Positions 42,489-45,397 of a stretch of DNA of 45,397 nucleotides are shown in pieces (the first letter of the stretch is position 1; every line of letters starts with the position of its first letter). The notes below the pieces were generated by a model. That model saw nothing but the letters and a program-made list of their open reading frames with translations. It was not told the DNA's origin and ran no database searches. The stretch comes from Ponticaulis sp. (GTDB lineage Bacteria > Pseudomonadota > Alphaproteobacteria > Caulobacterales > Hyphomonadaceae). The translations under genes were made by a program, and so were the position numbers. The DNA lies in NCBI GenBank assembly GCA_002701295.1, contig NZUJ01000023.1, positions 1 to 45,397 on the forward strand, given 5' to 3'.

Positions 42489-43318
42489 CGCGTGCCCCCG
42501 ACATTAGTCTGTTCAGTGTTCCCGCCGCGGTAAATCTTCACGGATCCTGCAGCATCTCTGGCTGACTGAATATTTGCGCTGGCGACAACCTCAGTCCCGA
42601 CCCTTTCGGCTTCTTCAATGCCGCGGAGGGAAAGAGAAATGTCGCCCATACGTGTTGCCAGCATCAGAATTTCTGCGTGGCGAGGCGAAAGCTCGAGCGT
42701 TGCCGTGGTCCCGACCACAACGCTTTCATCCTCAATTTCTGCAATTGTCTGGTCGATCGCCAGAACGCGCACATTCTGAAGAATGGTCTGAATGGCCGGG
42801 CGTTCTGTCTGAGTGTCACCCTCGGTGACCTCGACATCGTAAGACAGGATAACGTCAACGCGGTCATTCGGCAGAATGAAACCGCCTGCAGCCGTCTCAA
42901 CCGAGATTTCAACTGCAACAGCGCGCATACCTTCGGTCAGAACAGCGGAAAGAACTCCCTTACCGCCAGACTGATAGATTTTCGGCGCCAGGATTGGCTC
43001 GCCAGAATAAAAAGGTGTGCGAACGATCGCGCCTGCAAGTTCTGTTGTTGCTTCAGGCGCGTCTTCCGAGGTGTAGTAGTTTTCGGTGATCAGCTCTTCA
43101 GGCCAGTCCTGCCATTTGAGATCTTCTGGTGCGATGCGATGGCCAAGCGTCATGTCAGCTGAAGCCACAAGGACCTGCGACATTGGAACGCTTGGTTCAG
43201 GCTCGATCATTTCGACAATCTGAGGTGCTTCCTGCTGGCCCATTCCGCGAACCAGCATGGCCGCGACGAGGGCAGCGCCCCCAGCAACGACCAAGATCAG
43301 TATTCTCATAATCGACAC
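42485..43318 (-). CDS. cpaB: Flp pilus assembly protein CpaB/RcpC
   Basis: CpaB is a periplasmic component anchored in the inner membrane that interacts with the secretin. The product is about 277 residues with one N-terminal helix (MRILILVVAGGAALVAAML) and a SAF domain (VLVASADMTLGHRIAPEDLKW). The RcpC-like region follows with GMRAVAVEISVETAAGGFILPNDRVDVIL and a C-terminal SLSLRG segment. The GTG at 43318 is chosen because AGGAG lies 8 nt upstream. The ATG at 43309 is a likely alternative and a GTG at 43327 is too close to the ribosome binding site. It opens the cpaB-tadC run, separated from cpaA by 59 nt. Confidence 0.93.
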   Translation of the reverse strand: MSIMRILILVVAGGAALVAAMLVRGMGQQEAPQIVEMIEPEPSVPMSQVLVASADMTLGHRIAPEDLKWQDWPEELITENYYTSEDAPEATTELAGAIVRTPFYSGEPILAPKIYQSGGKGVLSAVLTEGMRAVAVEISVETAAGGFILPNDRVDVILSYDVEVTEGDTQTERPAIQTILQNVRVLAIDQTIAEIEDESVVVGTTATLELSPRHAEILMLATRMGDISLSLRGIEEAERVGTEVVASANIQSARDAAGSVKIYRGGNTEQTNVGGTR

Positions 43319-43377
43319 GACACACACTCCTTGCCGGAAAATTTCCGGGAAACTTCGACAAAAGAATCACAATCCAT

Positions 43378-43905
43378 CTAAGGCATCGTTAATGCGCTGA
43401 AATTTGATGAACTTATTAAACTAAGGAAGAACGGACTGGCCTTTATGGCCATGACTCCGCCCACCGCGATGGCCACGGCATAGGGAACGCCAGGCCCTTC
43501 AACGACGGATCTTTGCAGGAAACCCGGTACATTTTCGGCTGGAATAAACCGGCGCGATGCCAGATAGCTCCCCGCAAGCAGACCCCCGGCAATGGCCATT
43601 CCCATGGTAAACGACATGACCGCCTGTGGACCGAGCCACAGCAGAACAGCCGGGATAAGTTTGGCGTCTCCGCCTCCAAATACATTTACCGTAAACAGAC
43701 CAAAGCAAACGACCAGGGCGATCAGCCCGCACACGAAATGCCATCCGATCAGTTCCAGCGATGCACCGTTTATAAGAGCAATCACCGGAAAGCTGACAAC
43801 GTAAGCCGCTGACAACCAGTTCGGTATGGTCATGGTTCGCACATCATTTACTGCGGCAAAAATCAGCCCGGCCAGAAAAAGAGTGATCACAATATTTGAT
43901 AGCAT
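43378..43905 (-). CDS. cpaA: Prepilin peptidase CpaA/TadV
   Basis: This inner-membrane aspartic protease cleaves the leader of the Flp prepilin and TadE-type pseudopilins. The 175-residue protein is hydrophobic throughout, with about six helices. The two catalytic aspartates are Asp21 (FAAVNDVRTMTIPN) and Asp80 (VFGGGDAKL). It is of the short Tad type lacking the N-methylation domain. ATG 43905 has a GGCGG-type ribosome binding site very close by. It lies between the Flp pilin unit and cpaB on the same strand. Confidence 0.94.
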   Translation of the reverse strand: MLSNIVITLFLAGLIFAAVNDVRTMTIPNWLSAAYVVSFPVIALINGASLELIGWHFVCGLIALVVCFGLFTVNVFGGGDAKLIPAVLLWLGPQAVMSFTMGMAIAGGLLAGSYLASRRFIPAENVPGFLQRSVVEGPGVPYAVAIAVGGVMAIKASPFFLSLISSSNFSALTMP

Positions 43906-44000
43906 TTGTCCGCCCCGGAATGACGCTGGGGTGGATTTTGATGTCTATCGGTGAATGAAGTCTTGATAACCAACAAGAAATCACTGAAGCGACGGATGCA

Positions 44001-44036
44001 TAAAAAAAGAACCGCCGGATTTCTCCGACGGTTCTC
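44001..44036 (-). terminator. Rho-independent terminator of the flp pilin gene
   Basis: On the minus strand the 12-bp stem (AGAACCGTCGGA/TCCGGCGGTTCT with one mismatch) is followed by TTTTTTT. It starts about 50 nt after the flp stop and separates the pilin from cpaA, allowing much more pilin transcript than machinery transcript. Confidence 0.93.
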
Positions 44037-44084
44037 TTCAAGCTCACGAGTAATCGTGAAGGTTTCAGGCCGAAGCCGGAAAAC

Positions 44085-44246
44085 CTATTCCATTTCAGTA
44101 GAAACGCTTGTGAAGGTGCTGTTGGCGTTTGTACCGAGAGCGGTAACACCAGAGATAACAGCAACTGCGATGAGAGCGGCGATCAGGCCGTACTCGATTG
44201 CTGTAGCACCAGATTTATTCTTCAGAAAACGAACGATGTTTTTCAT
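44085..44246 (-). CDS. flp: Flp-type (type IVb) pilin
   Basis: This is the major subunit of the Flp/Tad pilus. The 53-residue prepilin has a short basic leader ending KNKSG, with predicted cleavage after Gly13. The mature N-terminus ATAIEYGLIAALIAVAVISG carries the invariant Glu at +5 and Tyr at +6. A short tail (TNANSTFTSVSTEME) ends the protein. ATG 44246 has GGGAGAC 7 nt upstream. A longer in-frame start at 44273 would add residues before the leader and is rejected. It is its own transcription unit with a terminator. Confidence 0.95.
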   Translation of the reverse strand: MKNIVRFLKNKSGATAIEYGLIAALIAVAVISGVTALGTNANSTFTSVSTEME

Positions 44247-44487
44247 TTCATGTCTCCCACATTGGCAAGGCAACCCCCGAAACGCATCATTGTCGCCTCA
44301 GGTTGATTGCACATTAGCGGATTGAAATGAAAACCAAGTTCACCCCAACAAAAAGTTTGCGGGTATCAGTTAAGGATTTGATTTACCATAGAACGCTATG
44401 TTTCTGGCAGGCAGAAAACCGGCCCTGTTAGCATTCGGTCAACGCTCTGAGATTAGTCTGCACACAGTTAATAAGGAGTGGTGCGGC
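44247..44487. promoter_or_regulatory. Divergent regulatory region of the pilin gene and the CpaC-N-like gene
   Basis: About 240 nt separate the minus-strand flp start from the plus-strand gene at 44488. Both promoters must be here. It is AT-richer than its surroundings, with isolated TTAA half-sites (near 44372 and 44466) but no full TTAA-N7-TTAA CtrA box. The leader before 44488 holds the AAGGAG ribosome binding site. Confidence 0.5.
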
Positions 44488-44961
44488 ATGAAACCTGTCT
44501 GGACTGCATTATTTATCGCAAGCCTTTCACCCGTCGCCCTCGCTGGCGAAGCGGGTGGTCCTGTTCCTCAGGTACTGGAAACAACCGGAACCCAACAAGT
44601 CGGTCCCGTGGTCGTTCAGTTTCAGGAATCAGTGCCGGTGCAACTCCGTGAAACCATCGCAGGTGTCTCAGTCGGCAGCTCCAGCATTGCTAATGTTGCT
44701 GTGCATGATGCCAATACGCTTCTGGTGACCGGTCGTGCTTATGGCAGCACCAGTCTTCATGTGATTGATTCCGACGGCAATATTATTGTGAATACTGTCA
44801 TTCATGTCGTCGATCAGTCACCAAACCGCGTTGTCGTTAATCGCGGCGGTGCTGACTATTCCATGCAATGCGCACCAAACTGTCGCCCGGCACCGAACCT
44901 CGGTGACAACTCTGATTATTATCAGACAATTATTCAGCAAGCGCAGTCGTCTTCTCGCTGA
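44488..44961 (+). CDS. Stand-alone pilus-formation N-terminal domain protein (CpaC-N-like)
   Basis: The 157-residue exported protein has a signal peptide ending VALA. The mature part matches the pilus formation protein N-terminal domain found at the start of CpaC: RETIAGVSVGSSSIANVAVH, then NTLLVTGRAYGSTSLHVIDSDGNIIV and HVVDQ. No secretin domain follows; the tail carries two cysteines (MQCAPNC) and ends QQAQSSSR. It may assist the secretin or be an independent periplasmic factor. ATG 44488 has AAGGAG about 9 nt upstream. It precedes a TadE-like gene by 82 nt on the same strand. Confidence 0.85.
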   Translation: MKPVWTALFIASLSPVALAGEAGGPVPQVLETTGTQQVGPVVVQFQESVPVQLRETIAGVSVGSSSIANVAVHDANTLLVTGRAYGSTSLHVIDSDGNIIVNTVIHVVDQSPNRVVVNRGGADYSMQCAPNCRPAPNLGDNSDYYQTIIQQAQSSSR

Positions 44962-45043
44962 TTTCGGTAAATTTCAACGATTCACGAAACGCAGCCGAAA
45001 GTCGCTTCACGTATAAGAATCCTATCTTACTGGAGGTAGGTCC

Positions 45044-45397
45044 GTGAAGCGGGTGAGATCACAAACTCAACAATCTGAAGGCCCGAACAAGCGCTGGTCG
45101 CTGTTCCGTCGGTTTGGTCGAGACCGAAAAGGTACGACCATTATGGAATTCGCGATTATCGCGATGCCGTTTTTCGTCATGCTGGTTGGCCTGTTCGAAA
45201 TCTGCATGATCTTTATCGCGACCACCACAATGGAGCACGGTATCGCCGAAGCGGCACGCCGCATCCGGACTGGTGAGCTGCAGGATTCAGGTGCCAGCGC
45301 GGAAAGCTTCAAGACACTCGTCTGTGACAACACATTTGGCATTCTGGATTGCGAAGAACGCCTGAAAGTCGATGTGCGCGTCTTCGATAACTTTGCT
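45044..45397 (+). CDS. TadE-like pseudopilin (3' end outside the window)
   Basis: The frame is open from GTG 45044 to the window end, 118 residues so far. The ribosome binding site GGAGG lies 7 nt upstream. A basic N-terminus ends in DRKG30, followed by TTIMEFAIIAMPFFVMLVGL, a prepilin-like hydrophobic helix with Glu at +5 after the predicted cleavage site. This is the TadE/TadG-type minor pseudopilin signature, and the protein would be processed by CpaA. Two cysteines (LVCDN, LDCEE) lie beyond. The C-terminus cannot be seen. Confidence 0.85.
   Translation, partial: MKRVRSQTQQSEGPNKRWSLFRRFGRDRKGTTIMEFAIIAMPFFVMLVGLFEICMIFIATTTMEHGIAEAARRIRTGELQDSGASAESFKTLVCDNTFGILDCEERLKVDVRVFDNFA

Noticed and set aside
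44372-44390. A possible CtrA box (TTAA-N7-TTAA) before the pilin gene
   Set aside because: Only one TTAA half-site is present at the right spacing; the second half does not match.
1-45397. CRISPR arrays, insertion sequences, phage genes or a defence island
   Set aside because: No regular repeat-spacer pattern, no transposase, integrase, restriction or Cas-like motif, and no terminal inverted repeats were seen.

Overview
The window is chromosomal DNA from an alphaproteobacterium. The gene content (LptE/HolA next to LeuS, a DUF3576 lipoprotein, an NtrZ-like periplasmic protein, a Caulobacter-style cpa/tad pilus locus, NusA with a long acidic C-terminus) points to the Caulobacterales/Maricaulales side, most likely a Hyphomonadaceae-type marine bacterium. 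That placement is inference from gene families and order; no rRNA is present. Base composition looks moderate in GC, and no transposase, integrase, phage gene or CRISPR array was seen.

Layout. (1) 1-4784, minus strand: tRNA-Gly(GCC), then the housekeeping block DUF3576 lipoprotein - leuS - lptE - holA, tightly packed, with ATGA or 1-nt junctions between the last three. (2) 4879-8260: an outer-membrane porin-like protein and an NtrZ-like periplasmic protein on plus, facing a translationally coupled CAP-domain protein / uridine kinase pair on minus. (3) 8438-10900: rpsO-pnp on minus with a terminator after each gene. (4) 10901-20784: a patchwork of mainly secreted, lipoprotein or signalling genes (an exported protein, an orphan PilJ-type sensor kinase, a DUF4278-like 59-residue protein with its own promoter and terminator, a small lipoprotein, a PAN-like secreted protein, an unknown cytoplasmic protein, a glycerophosphodiesterase lipoprotein, two tandem paralogous secreted proteins, a DUF2459 protein, a YcxB-like protein). 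truB and rbfA are embedded among them. (5) 20879-26591: the translation/transcription cluster rimP - nusA - ylxR - infB on minus, with a predicted promoter and hairpin leader before rimP and a terminator after infB. Regions 3 to 5 together look like the classic rimP-nusA-ylxR-infB-rbfA-truB-rpsO-pnp superoperon, kept in order but opened up by inserted envelope genes.

(6) 26697-34662: a GT-B glycosyltransferase with N-terminal FDxxxYxxxxPD-type repeats, a Bax-inhibitor-1 family membrane protein, a LemA/DUF2207 pair, an M17 leucyl aminopeptidase and a TadD-like TPR lipoprotein. (7) 34668-45397: the Tad (Flp) pilus locus. On minus it runs cpaA, then cpaB-cpaC-cpaD-cpaE-cpaF-tadB-tadC with short gaps or overlaps, and a separate Flp pilin unit with its own terminator. 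On plus there is a stand-alone protein resembling the N-terminal domain of CpaC, then a TadE-like pseudopilin cut by the window end. Together these encode prepilin, prepilin peptidase, secretin, ATPase, inner-membrane platform, localisation protein and accessory lipoproteins for a surface-attachment pilus.

No clearly novel defence or mobile system was found. The most interesting signals are the opened-up translation superoperon, the tandem secreted paralogues coupled to rbfA, the YRG-repeat microprotein with a near-consensus promoter, the hairpin leader before rimP, and the unidentified four-helix membrane gene beside tadC.
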